Below are positions 48,350 to 59,385 of a stretch of 64,000 nucleotides of DNA, in pieces. This stretch comes from Protopterus annectens (Eukaryota; Chordata; Ceratodontiformes; Protopteridae), in NCBI RefSeq assembly GCF_019279795.1, contig NC_056733.1, positions 1,999,117,462-1,999,181,461 on the forward strand, given 5' to 3'. Position 1 is the stretch's first letter. The number at the start of each line of letters is the position of its first letter. The notes below the pieces were generated by a model that did not search any database, had not been told where the DNA came from, and saw only the letters and a list, made by a program, of their open reading frames with translations. The position numbers were made by a program, and so were the translations under genes.

Positions 48350-48432
48350 TTCAAAGAACCTAATACTTTTATTATTAAAGTATTTTACATCACTGTAAGG
48401 TGACTTGTATGCTGGTCCTCTTTTTTTGTTTT

Positions 48433-48448
48433 GTCTGGTAATTAATAG
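48433..48448. repeat. Target-site duplication of the Penelope composite, right
   Basis: gtctggtaattaatag is the partner of 39944-39959, with one mismatch. Confidence 0.8.
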
Positions 48449-49493
48449 CCCTCAGGGCTAAAGTAGAAACAGTGTAAACTTGTCAATCCTCACAATTGCT
48501 CTGCTATCCTTATCAGAAGGCAACGTTTAGAAAGTTTATCAGAGGAGACTGACACCACTGTAGGATCAGCAGAAGGTCATTTAAATAAAAATAGACAATC
48601 CTCAGGAGCCCAAGTTTCTTAGGAGTAGGGAGTCTGAGAATTGGGAGACTTGGAAGGAGCAATGAAAGCATCTAACAAGGAAGCCAACATGAGGAACTGT
48701 CGATGGTTTAGGAGTATCCACCCGAGGCAACTCATAATATCTTCTCTGAATATCCGACAGCTGAAAAGAATTCCATTTAAAGAATTCCATCATCCTAGCC
48801 ATTGTGCCCCCAAAGGACAGTTCCTTGAAAGGAGACTCTGGGTTAACAGACTCCTCTTTATCAGAACTATAAGCCAAAGGTGCAGATGTCTTTGAAGAAT
48901 AGGACAAAGACCCCTCAGCAGATAGGGAATCCTCATCCCAGGAATCTGGTTCTCTAAACCATTTAGAAGGGGTAGAGGTCCAAGGAGGAGTGGGTACTAA
49001 AACCCATTGAGTAGGCTTTAAGACCATCAAGGCAGGGAACAAGCCCTGAGTAAACTCCTGCCATTCCTTTTGAGGATCTATAGGACAGAATGAAACATGT
49101 TTCAGTTTTTGTCTTTTCTTAAAGGGGACATCCGCCCTAACAAATACCGGAGGTTACAACCCTTAACAAGATTCAAGAAGAGAACCCAGAACTTCCTCCC
49201 TGACCAATATCTACGGAATCCATCTTGGACTGTCCAAGATAGTCAACCGTGGTTCTCCTTGATGTCCAGAGTAAACACCTGTAAAGCCTCAGAGGGTGTG
49301 TGAAAAGACATATCCATGCTAGCCTGTGGCAGGATCGCAGCAGATGAATTGGGTGTAAACACCAAACAACCTACAGAGCTATTACCTGGTTCTAGAGAGA
49401 TGTACAGCGGAGGCTGGACAACTAAAGAATCCAGCCGACATATCTTGGCCTTACCTAGAGGGAGTATATTGGGGGGTTAAAGGATTCTGCCAT
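48449..49493 (-). pseudogene. DIRS element C: ORF1 (gag-like), N-terminal part
   Basis: It probably starts at the ATG at 49493 (MAESFNPPIYSL). Minus frames follow: MDMSFHTPSEALQVFTLDIK, KEWQEFTQGLFPALMVLKPT, then 49042-48602 with WFREPDSWDEDSLSAEGSLS and MARMMEFFKWNSFQLSDIQR and VDTPKPSTVPHVGFLV. Toward 48449 it degrades but ends in sense with the part at 39959. Stops occur near 49410 and 49240. The Penelope composite therefore sits inside ORF1. Confidence 0.75.
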
Positions 49494-49499
49494 GGTACC

Positions 49500-50020
49500 C
49501 TGGGATAAATGTCTAAGCTGTTTGTTTTAAGACAAATGTGTTCTGAGTGTCTTAGGCTCAAATGCCTGACAGATACTACAAGATGTTGGTAGTGGGAAGT
49601 TCACAAACAAAAAAGACCCTATTCATGATGATTCATATGGGGAATCTGCCTCCCACACTGACATTTTCCCATCTTGGATGACATGAACTGTAGTAGTGAT
49701 AAAAAAAAAAATACAAGACCATGAAAGTAAAAATAACCCCAATGGGGCACTTATCTGGTGTTGCTAAATATTCAGTACAGCAACAAAGTGTTCAAACCAG
49801 CTGGACGCAACAGCATTTGAACTTGTGGCAAAAGAAGTCCTGGGTTGTTGCATCCATACATCCCTTTTATGCCCTACATTCTGTGCAGGTAGCATAAATA
49901 TGATGTACGGCACAAACAAGATCTTTTAAGATTATCTATAGTGGCCGAGTGATGGGCTGCCCATAGCAGGGCATCCCTTCTTTAAAGAATATTACAACAG
50001 TGATATAGAACAACATCTAG
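49500..50020. other. Region upstream of DIRS element C, no gene seen
   Basis: It should include the 5' terminal repeat of the minus-strand DIRS, but I cannot define the repeat by eye. No coding motif was recognised. Confidence 0.35.
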
Positions 50021-50279
50021 TTCAGTACAATGAGTTCTCCTGTATCGCATATGGACACACTTGATGCTGACATACTGAATGTTCATGCAGTAATCCCACA
50101 TTTTTAGAGGACATGCTAAATGTTATGAATGAGGCTGGAAAATCCAGTACAGTAAACATTTTACAACTAGCAAAGTAGGAAAGGTTCTTCTAGTGCGACT
50201 CTAGAGACATAGACCCCAAAACGCTAAATTGGCATTAGTCCTGGAATAGCTTTCAGATCTCTTATAGGTGTGTAACCTA

Positions 50280-51070
50280 AGCCTCCTTTGTAAAGTTCAT
50301 GCTTCTGCTATTTCAGCCTACCTGCATGTGGAAACTCTTCTGTACTCTAGACCTGCAGTTAAAAGATTCACAAGGATAGCTGGTCCTCTTAGACCACCCA
50401 AGAGACAGATTGCTCCACCAAGTAACCTTATTACTTGTTAATGATATTGACATTGCCTCATCTGAACCAACAGCCTCTTCCCCTATCCATTTTCTTTCTT
50501 AAAAAGTGCTATTCCTGCTAGAGGGTCACTTCTGCTGGATGCGTCAGAATTTTAAGCATTAATGTGCAAAGAACCCTTAGTGCTTAATCCAGATAGACTT
50601 GTTTTGAGAACCACTCCTTTATGCCTTTAGTACTTACTGAATTAACCTTTAAGCAAACCATTCAGCTTCCAGTATTTTCCTAACCCCCTCCCTCCCAGAA
50701 TTCTGGAAACAGAACTCTGCATTCACTGGATGTACACAGACAGTTGAGATTTTACTTGCATAGAGCATATGAGTTAGAAAAAACTAACCAGCTGTTTGTT
50801 TAGAAGGGGAGGAGAATAAGCCCATTAACAAGCAAACTCTTCCCAGGTCATTGGAGGATTGCCTTAGAAAACAAGTCAGAAACCATATTTGAGCACACTC
50901 CCCTAGAGCTGCTGCTGCCTCCACAACTTTCCTCAGAGTTGTTTCTGTCCAAGCTGTTCTTGAAGCTGCAACCTGGTCCTTTGTACATAACTGCTCCAAG
51001 CACTACAACTTGGGGGCTGCATCGAAGGCAAGAAGAAGATTTGCCTTGGTGATGTCTTCCAATAACTCAT
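50280..51070 (+). pseudogene. DIRS-type remnant D: tyrosine recombinase, plus strand
   Basis: N-terminal part: SLLCKVHASAISAYLHVETL then RPAVKRFTRIAGPLRPPKR (50284-50420). Middle: a shifted frame around 50515-50600 resembling LTSAGRVSELQALMCKEPLV. C-terminal part from 50896: HSPRAAAASTTFLRVVSVQ, then EAATWSFVHNCSKHYNL. The catalytic His-x-x-Arg of the box is intact (HSPR), unlike element C (HSTK). Frameshifts separate the parts. The orientation is opposite to element C, so this is an independent insertion. Confidence 0.75.
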
Positions 51071-51479
51071 TTCCAAGTAGTGCATCTGCTTTGGGAATGT
51101 TCCCAGAGTTGAAGACTACAAGAATGAGTACTACAGTGAACATAATGCATTTGTGTTAAAAACTTGCTCTAAACATAGATGTTGCAGTTCAAGCTTCCTC
51201 CCACCATTCCAGTTCTTGTCCCTTGCTTTCCTTGGATCATTCTGGTACTGGAGTGGCAGTCCCACCTCCCTCTCCCTATTGTTCCTTGTCATACCAGCCT
51301 CTTTGTCCTGTTTTTATTATCCTTTTCCTCAGAGCTTTGGAATTGAGGCATCTTGGAAAGTAACTGAGCTGAAGGTGGAATTGTCACCTAGTCCACTGTG
51401 CTTCAATGGCAAGGATTTCTCCCCTAGTTCTGCAAGGGCAAGAAAGATCAGAAGATTGCATTGGTTGTGACAGGGTGAT

Positions 51480-53230
51480 TGAGAAAAGTACATGCTGATA
51501 TGGAAGGGTTTTGAGTACAGAGCCCTGTGGTACTGTACTATCTCCTTTGTGGAATGGCATATGCCATGGACATTGGCTACTTCCTCATTTTCCTCCTGTA
51601 AGGAGTTTACCATGTTGTGTAGACTTTAATCTGAATCTGCCCTTGACAAAATACAAACTGTTCTGGGCCCAGTTGTATAAAAAATTTAATGTCATAGTCA
51701 GTGTGTTCAATATGATACATTCTGTGGGTTTGTAATTTAGGCTAGTTAGCTTGATTATAGAAAATACAAGGTAACTGTGGCAGGAGACCATTAACAACTT
51801 ACCAGTACCCACCCTAGCCCTTACCACCCTTTTCAAAGAGGGACGTGGCCAGTCATACCAGTGGTGAATTTGTGAATGCCTATCAAATTATCACGCTCCC
51901 TTTTGAATGAAGATAGGGAATCAAACTACTTTAATTTGGAGAGGAAGTTGGTTCCAGAGAAAGGGGTAGGTTTGTCATGCAATGATCATCTTTCCACCTT
52001 GTTTTGTTTTAAATAATTTTAGGTTTCTGGGCCTGGTAGTTATAGGACTGTTTGATTTATGAAGGTATAAGAAGTCCTGAACTACTTGATCCTTTATGAC
52101 CGGATTAGTGAGGTGCATATCATTCCTAAGGAATCTGTCTGATACTAGTAAAGACTAGAGCTTCCAGTCTTTCTTGGTAACTCTCGTGTTTTAAGCCATT
52201 TATCTTTTTAGTTGGGAATCTGTGATCTTTCCACTTGCTTGATGTATCTAGTGAAATGCATCCGAAATGGAGGATGGCATTGTATTCTGTGGTAGACCTA
52301 ATCAGTGAGGATTGCAAGGGGGTAAGAACGACCTTTGATTCTGAAGATATAGTTTTTGCAATGAGTTGTGCAAGCTAAAAGGATTTTCTAGCCACCGTTA
52401 TAATGGGATGATCAAACAAGATGCAACTATTCCCCTATATTCCATAGTGTCTCAGTCCATTTCTCAATTTGAAATTTGGTGTTGTCGGTAGTGTAAGCTG
52501 GAAGGAGGAATTGTTTACAGTTTAGTGTGTAATGTTATTGCACTTTGTGATTTGGCGATCAGAGAAGTAGATGGTGAATACCAGAGGTCCCAAGACGGAT
52601 CCCTGTGCAACTCCACTGGACACATTTATATTCTGTGAAGACACACCTGCCACCCTCACTGTGTGGGTTCTGTCCTTCAGCCAGTTTGCAGTCTAACTAC
52701 ATAGGAAGTTAATTTCTCTTCCATTTAGTTTTATATTTGCATAAAATATAACATCAAATGCCTTGGCAAAGTCAAGGTATGCTGTGTGGATAATGTGGCC
52801 ACTGCCAGTCGACCTCGCAAAGAAGTTTACTTGATTCATCAGACACCATCTAACCCTGACAAAGCTAAATTTCTGGGGCAAGTCAGATAAGATTTTTTTG
52901 TTTCTGAATTTAACGTGGTCTGTTATGATAGATTTCATAGCTTTGCATATGAGACTTGTTAGACTAATTGGCTTGTAATTTCTAGGGTCAGTGTTGGGGC
53001 CATCCTTGTGAAATAGCATCACCACAACTTTGCACTATACCCAGGTACAAAACCTGTTGCTAAGCTCAGGTTGACTAGGTTAAGGAGTAGGCCTGTTGGT
53101 ATATTATCAGGCCCCATAGAGGATGTAATTTTCATTTTTGGAAAGTAAATATTCTTTGGGGATCAGATACCTTGACAGACGTGGGGTTTGTGTAGTTGTT
53201 GAGGGGAAGTTTGCATTTAATCTGTTTTCT
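51480..53230 (-). mobile_element. CR1 LINE copy D (part 1, RT and 3' region)
   Basis: Minus frame 53025-52693 reads FHKDGPNTDPRNYKPISLTS, MKSIITDHVKFRNKKILSD and AYLDFAKAFDVIFYANIKL, then NWLKDRTHTVRVAG-like pieces near 52690-52630 and VPQGSVLGPLVFTIYF-like pieces near 52600-52560. Further pieces resembling the SYQERLEALV segment occur at 52190-52130. It is more diverged than copies A-C. Its 5' half continues at 54.83-55.48 kb beyond an opposite-strand CR1. Confidence 0.75.
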
Positions 53231-53239
53231 AGACCCATA

Positions 53240-54820
53240 TACCCCTGACTATCAACAGGGAGTAGGTCCTGGAGGTAACACTGCTTCAGTGGACCCTGAT
53301 AGTATCCCCAGTTCTAAAACATAACCTAGCAGGACCACTTCAGGAATTCTTCAGCTGCAGCTTCAAAACAGGTTACGTGCCAGGTGAATGGAGGACCATA
53401 ACGGACATCCCTCTTCATAAAGGTGAACCATCAGCTGACTCCAGGAACTACAGAACCATCAGTCTGCCAAGTTTAATGTACAAAGCCATGGAACAAATTA
53501 TAGAAATGATCAGCTTGGACATTGACAACTTACAGACACTGGACCCATCCCAGTTTGGCTTTAAGGGAAGGTCTTGCCACGAGGGTCACCATAGCTATGA
53601 ATGAGGGGAAAACTGTGCATACTGCCTACCATGACCTGGACAAGGTGTTTGTCAACACTATACAAGTAGGGTATTGTATTGAACTCTTAGAACTAGGCAT
53701 AAATCCCTACATAACTTGCTGGATTGCCGACTAGCTGACAGTACCCAAGCAGTCAGGATGGGTGAGACCACCTCCACCAGGAGACCAGTCACTAGTAGAG
53801 TACCCAGGACTCTGTTTTGGGCCTCACCAAGTTTGCAGATCACTGTAAATTGGAAGCTATCATAGATTCCCTCCATGACACCAACATCCTGCAAGAGGGT
53901 CTAACACAAATGACTGATGTGAAAGCCATGGATTAAAACTCAGTGTAAATAAATGCATTGTCGTGCCCCTTGGGAAAGCATCTACCCAAACTAATTACTT
54001 CAGTAAAACACTTGACCTGATAGTTAAGGATCTGGGAACAGGTGTAGGCAGTAATCTGACATTCAACCAGCATGTAGCCAAGATAGTAGGAAAATTATTC
54101 TATGATGCCCAACTCATAAACAAAGGTGTGGCATCCAGGTCCAAGGAAGTAACAGTACCACTCTACTCGGCCATTATTAGACCCATCATTGAGTGCAGTT
54201 CCCCCTTTGGCATATACCAAGCCAGACACTTGCAACAGTTGAAACTCCCTCAAAGGTTCCTTACCAGAAGAATCCAGGGTATGAATACCCTGTCCTACAC
54301 AGATTACCGTAAAGTCCTAACTCTGTACTCTGTCTCCTACAGGTTCCTGACAGGCAATTTATGCCTAGCATATAAGGAGTCCTTGGATCAAGCTTTGCTG
54401 GAATTCTTCCTCATCTGCAAGACAAACACCAGAAACACTAGAGCCAAGGATATGAACTTTGTCAACGACAAATGGAGCCTGCTGATGTCTCAAAGAATCC
54501 CCGCACTATGTGAAGCAAAGTTCATCCCTGACCCTGTTCAAAAAAAAAAAAAAAACGTGATTATTGCATGGGAAATTGCAAATCCCCCCCCCCCCCCGGC
54601 ATGGCCCCATGTCTCTGGACAGAAGTCGACAGTAAGTAAATTAATTCCCAGTTAGCATACCACACACACACATCCCTTAGCTGCCTTCTTACCAACATAC
54701 CCTACCCTATAGGTGTCCAAAGAACTCTGTGACAGAACTGTGTTGGGTTGTATGTCTAGGCTTGTAAAGACTCTGGTGATCATTAGCCTACTATGAACCT
54801 ATGACTTTTGATAATATCCA
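53240..54820 (+). mobile_element. CR1 LINE copy E nested in copy D (opposite strand)
   Basis: Plus frames: GEWRTITDIPLHKGEPSADS (53383 on), AMEQIIEMISLDIDNLQTL, AYHDLDKVFVNT (decayed LDxAKAFD), LGINPYITCWIAD. A 230-codon frame (53963-54655) follows with DLGTGVGSNLTFNQHVAKI, VTVPLYSAIIRPIIECSSPF, LQQLKLPQRFLTRRIQG and SYRFLTGNLCLAYK. FADD reads as a frame with FADHCKLEAI. The 3' UTR ends at about 54805 (cctactatgaacctatgact), resembling the terminal short repeats of CR1. Copy D sequence lies on both sides, so E inserted into D. Confidence 0.82.
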
Positions 54821-54829
54821 CAGTATCCA

Positions 54830-55480
54830 AATATATGTGTTTCATTTTGAATGAGCTTTGAGCAATCTTGGATGTTACCCTGCTCTAACTAAAGAAGGAT
54901 TTGTAACAGTCTTTAACTTTCAATAATAGTCTGAGGTTATGGAATGGCTTTGTTTTTCTGATAGCATTTTTCAATTTCTTTAACTCCTTGGTGTCCTTTA
55001 TTTGCAGGACTTTAGTTTTGCTGTATATTTTAAGAAATTGTTCTTTTTCCCTTATAGTTTATTTAGGCTTTTGGACCACCATGCTGGTTGGCTCCTAAAT
55101 TTTCCTTTTTTTTATTTAGTTGGAACAATTTCTCCAGGTAGGAATAGAATTTATCAGTAAGTACTTCCCACATCAGCATAATAGAATTGTAAGTTTGTGT
55201 TTGAAGTATTTGAATTAATTGATATTTGTAGCTGAATGCTTAGTGATTTTGAAAGCAAAGGTTACCAGTTTGCAGTCAGACTTAACCAGTGCATGGAATA
55301 CCATGGGAATAGTACATAAAAATGCTTTGTTTATAAGGACCAGGTTGAGAATATTTTGTCCTGTAATGCATTGTTTGACAGTTTGGTCCAGGGAGCTGTT
55401 GTTTATGAAGTCTGAGAAATTTATCCTATGTTTGAAGTGCAACTTTCCCAGTTAAGAATCTAATAATTAAAGTCTCCCGA
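54830..55480 (-). mobile_element. CR1 LINE copy D (part 2, endonuclease end and linker)
   Basis: Minus frame 55442-55215 reads INFSDFINNSSLDQTVKQC, ITGQNILNLVLINKAFLCTI and ALVKSDCKLVTFAF, the C-terminal CR1 endonuclease with the SDH position decayed to SDC. The linker toward 54830 includes LKKLKNAIRKTKPF-like residues and CYKSFFS. It continues into 53230 and below. Confidence 0.75.
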
Positions 55481-55489
55481 GCTGATGTA

Positions 55490-58420
55490 GTTTCTGTTTA
55501 TAATTTTATCCAGAATATTTAAAAATATAATGTGTTTTTAAGAAAATGATTCTTAGAAATTGAAACGTGTGAATAAGAATTTAGTGATTGTTGGAAAAAA
55601 TAGGTGTTACTTTCTAAATATGAGAATGTACAATAAGAAATGTTTGAGTTTTGTGTTTAAATCCCACTCATTTTTAAAGTTTTTAATAGGTTCTTAAGTG
55701 TACTATGCTAATAACCACTAGGGCCTTTATAAGGCTAGCTGTGCAACCCAAACATGACCTTCAGGTTTTATATTTTAAACATTTAGATAGAATAGAGAAT
55801 GATGTTTGGTTGTGACATTATTTGCTGGCTGCCTCTGTCCTTCAGAGGCATAAGCTGTACCTGAGGATTGAGGAGATTTCCGATTTTCTATCCAATGGTC
55901 CAGGTTACTCTAAAATAGGGTTATGGAGAGACTTTGTTTCACATGAATGGGGAGCCTATTCCAGAGAATGGAAATTCTCTGAAATACATATGTCTCTCTG
56001 TCTTTCCTTTCTTTGTATATAGGTTTAATGTTTTAATAAATTTTGAGGAAAAAAGTCCCTATCTACTCCCGAGTAGTGTCAGCTGTTTATTTCAACCTGT
56101 CTGCATGAATTACATCCCCTAAAACTCTAGTATCTTAGAAGTATTCTCATTCTACTTCAGGATGATTTCAAAATGGGTCCATAAATCATTGAGAAAATAA
56201 ATAATTGCAGATCCTGTAAAAATGTGCAATACACCCTAAATTACTACAAATATCACTCCATATGACTAAAAACACTCTGATGTGTACCTTGTTCATGCAT
56301 CTTGAGCAACTCCACACACTTGGAAACAGTCACAGTGCCAGTACTTAAGTCTGCTGTCATGTCCGGATGTTTTTACAGACGCATACCAATACTAGATCCC
56401 CCTGATCAAAATCTCAAAAAACTGCTACATGGTCAACTAAAGGGTCACACATCAAGAAATGATCTGTTAAATGAACAACTATGTTTTAGAAAGGCGTGTG
56501 TCTCTGTTTGTTAAATAATTCTGACATCAGTGATGTAGCACTCGAGTGTGTTCTGTGCATGGCTAGAAAAAATACATTCACAGTGCACCATGGTGCTTCT
56601 AACTCAAAACAGTGGAACATTTTGAAGAGTATTCCACGGATCCATAATAGGCCTTTTGTTGTCTTACTTTTCACATTTAATTTTAACATTTGATTCATTT
56701 ACAATAATTGTATATTGTAAGCAGGTGATGTTGTACTAAGTTCAGATTCAGACACCTCTCTACCTAACTTTCAAAAAATTTAGAAAATTATTTTGAATTA
56801 CATGGAACTGGCTGGTTGACAGTTAGTCATCACATGCAACAAAACAACTACAGTACTTTTAGATACTCCACAAAATTTAAAAATAACACTCTATCTTGAA
56901 CATAGATGGAAGTCCCCTACCCATGGTAACAACAAAAATGTCTTGGAATCATGTTGAACCAGTGCATCACATTTCACATCCAGGCTGAAAAAGCAGCAAG
57001 TTCTCTATAGTCCGAATTGCTTGCAAATATTGAAGCCTACTTCCCCAAGAAGCCAGAAAAGCTTTCAGTACAGCTGTCACTGTCTACAATAAAGTACCGC
57101 CTATTTACCCTTGTCCTAACGTCTGCCCAGAATGCTCACTATGTTTTTGCTACTAGAATAGTGTATGTAGATTTATTGATTTTACAGGCCCAGTGGAAAA
57201 ATCATTGTTTAACACTGTATAATGCTAAGTTGATCCATGTAACAGAAAGGGCTATAGCTTTACACCACAAACTTGCCAATATTACTTTCCCCTATCGGCG
57301 GGACTAAAACACAGTGACACAGGCTTTTGAAACTCCATGTTTCATAAGAGTTTACAATTTGAATGTAAACTATTATGAATATGACACAGGTTTGAAGGCT
57401 TCTGCAGTATACTCAGAATGTATCTAAAATAATGATCAAACAATTTCCACAGCAGTGTAGAAATGTTTCTTCACCACTCACCCCTCCTCTTCCTCCTATA
57501 ACCCCATGATGTTACTGTTATACAGTTGTTATTGTATCGCTGTATTGATATGTTTGTATTTGCATTCTGTCAAATGTTGTAACTGCCTAATTTTCCGTGG
57601 ATGAAATGAAAAAGGGACTGAAGACCAGCTGGCCATGCCAGTGAACACAGAGAATCCATAAATAAAAAGATCCATTTTTCATAAGAATATCTCTGCTAAA
57701 ATGTTTTATATTGCAGGATGCCTGGGAGTTGAATTGGTAAAAGACTAGCTACTCAGCCAAGTTTCATTGTCTGCTGTCAGTAACCTTAGGGTATGTGCCA
57801 CATGGAGATACAGAAGAAGTTGCTTGGGCAGTAGGATCGGGCATAGATTTGTGTCAGTACTCCTGTGCATAGCTTAACACTTATTGAGGGAATTAGTGAT
57901 TTTATGGCTGCATATTTATAAGGGACCTTTACTGTCTGGGTCTGAAATCAACCAATATTTGCAGGGTATAAAAGAAAGAGCAGTCCTTTTGTACTGCTGT
58001 TTTGACTTGTAATTCTCCTCAGAGCTCGTTTTCTAGAACAGAATGGAGATGGACATTATTTCAGTATGCCCCACAAAGAGTAGATGGATATAGTCTGCTA
58101 GATCTCAGCAGTGTCACTGGACCATTGCCCATGGATTGCAGTGGTCTCTGGGGCAAGGGGGTCACAATCCCTCTAAGTGAAGCTCCATATCACTGCTGAC
58201 TTTCACTTTAAGTATCCCCTGCTCAAGCTTGTCAAAGGAGGTGCTCCCTTTACTTTTTCCAGAAGTAAAAGTTTTCCAAGGATAGGTGGTTGAGAAGTGG
58301 TCATTGGATATTGATACTGCCTCCTTTTCAGGTCCAGACCAAAATGGCAGTCTTTACCCTTGTGGGAGGTGCCACCCTAATAAAGTTATCCAGGGCATGA
58401 GTACCCATGTTGATTTTTAT
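55490..58420. other. Unassigned flanking sequence
   Basis: No protein domain, RNA gene or mobile-element ends were recognised. Upstream CR1 sequence (start of the copy D endonuclease) may extend a few hundred bases into it. Open frames at 57017-57307 and 56486-56698 have no familiar motif. Confidence 0.4.
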
Positions 58421-58429
58421 ACTTGTATA

Positions 58430-58745
58430 CCATTTAATTATCATGTTTTTTGTTGAATATTGTGCATTTTTGGAATATACCTCAAAGTGTTTTGACCAAC
58501 TTGAAAGACCTCAAAGGTTTCTGACCAAGAAGTTTTTTGGACTATGCAATCTAAACTGTCCAGAAAGAGTAAAGCTCTGTATCTGAACTGTCTCTTGTAG
58601 AGACTACTGAGGTGTTATTTCTGTAAAGCCTTTTGAGCACTGATATTTCAACAGAACCAATGGTTTGTGGACTTTGGCAGGAATGTTAAACAGACTCCAC
58701 TGGAAGATCAGCAGTTCCTGGTGGAGTGACAGGTTCATAACCCAG
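58430..58745 (+). mobile_element. CR1 LINE C-terminal scrap
   Basis: Plus frames give EYCAFLEYTSKCFDQLERPQ and RFLTKKFFGLCNL, then CPERVKLCI, matching the LQQLERPQKYLTKRITG segment after the CR1 RT. Surrounding parts are broken. It abuts Penelope-like element 2. Confidence 0.65.
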
Positions 58746-58968
58746 TGTATTTCCTGCCACTAGGATTAACTGCATTTAAAAGTAACTTCCTAGTTACAAA
58801 ACTAAACTTTAAAACTGGATGTGAGCCAGTACAATCATGCATAGTATATGTGAAAAAATAGCAGCAAATAATCCGGTGACCATCCAAAGGTCGAAATCCC
58901 AAACTAGAACGAAAATGAGTACAAGACTGGACATGACCACCACGAAATAGTAAAAGGCCAGTCTTTAT

Positions 58969-59020
58969 TAAAGATGATAAGCGCTTTCTCATGCAAACCT
59001 AGCACGCTTCATCAGATCTT
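58969..59020 (-). ncRNA. Hammerhead-like ribozyme, Penelope-like element 2
   Basis: Minus strand: AAGAU (59020-59016), CUGAUGA core (59015-59009), stem-loop II with CGUGC and GCAUG able to pair around UAGGUUU, GAAA (58988-58985), palindromic AGCGCU (58985-58980), U at the cleavage position (58979), then AUCAUCUU, which can pair with AAGAU with a three-base slip. The core is canonical and stem III is again a self-complementary hexamer, but stem I is imperfect. Confidence 0.6.
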
Positions 59021-59385
59021 ACTACAGCTACCAAAAATTCACATCTAAATACAAATACGTTTAATTGAGTAATTGAATAATTGCAACAATTAATCAGCAA
59101 ATAAAACCTTAAAGCAATAAGTTCATATAGTACAGAAATAAAATAAACCAAAAGTAAAGCTCATGAATTAAATATGCAAACTTTCAAGTTTATATAGTAA
59201 AATAAAATAAATTTACTTCCTATGAATGTATTTAAAACATCAGGTATGATAAATATATAACATGCCATCAATCATAATGAATAAATGTATATTAAAATTA
59301 AAAATAATAATGCATTAACTAACGTTAGAATTCAGTATCTAGTATTTACAAGCCTCCAATACCGGCTTGATATTAATATGTACAT

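Larger units (their letters stand above)
39960..48432. mobile_element. Palindromic pair of Penelope-like elements inserted as one 8.5-kb block
   Basis: A minus-strand copy (left arm, about 40023-43893) and a plus-strand copy (right arm, 44544-48432) of the same Penelope-like element face away from each other. Their 5' sides meet around a 650-bp single-copy centre (43894-44543). Arm identity continues through noncoding sequence on both sides of the ORFs. Both arms encode N-terminal region, RT and GIY-YIG endonuclease in broken frames and carry a hammerhead-type sequence near their 3' ends. The whole block is flanked by one 16-bp duplication (gtctgctaattaatag / gtctggtaattaatag) of the DIRS ORF1 target. 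63 bp at the left edge (39960-40022) have no partner on the right. Confidence 0.9.
44544..48432 (+). mobile_element. Penelope-like element 1, right arm (plus strand)
   Basis: This is the inverted partner of 40023-43893, aligned along its whole length with scattered substitutions and small indels. It holds 5' noncoding sequence (44544-45178), the broken polyprotein gene (45179-48240) and 3' sequence with an intact hammerhead core at 48300-48349. It ends in a T-rich stretch before the target duplication. Confidence 0.88.

Noticed and set aside
57017..57307. 96-codon plus-strand open frame
   Set aside because: No recognisable domain, no neighbours suggesting a gene and typical AT-rich background composition.
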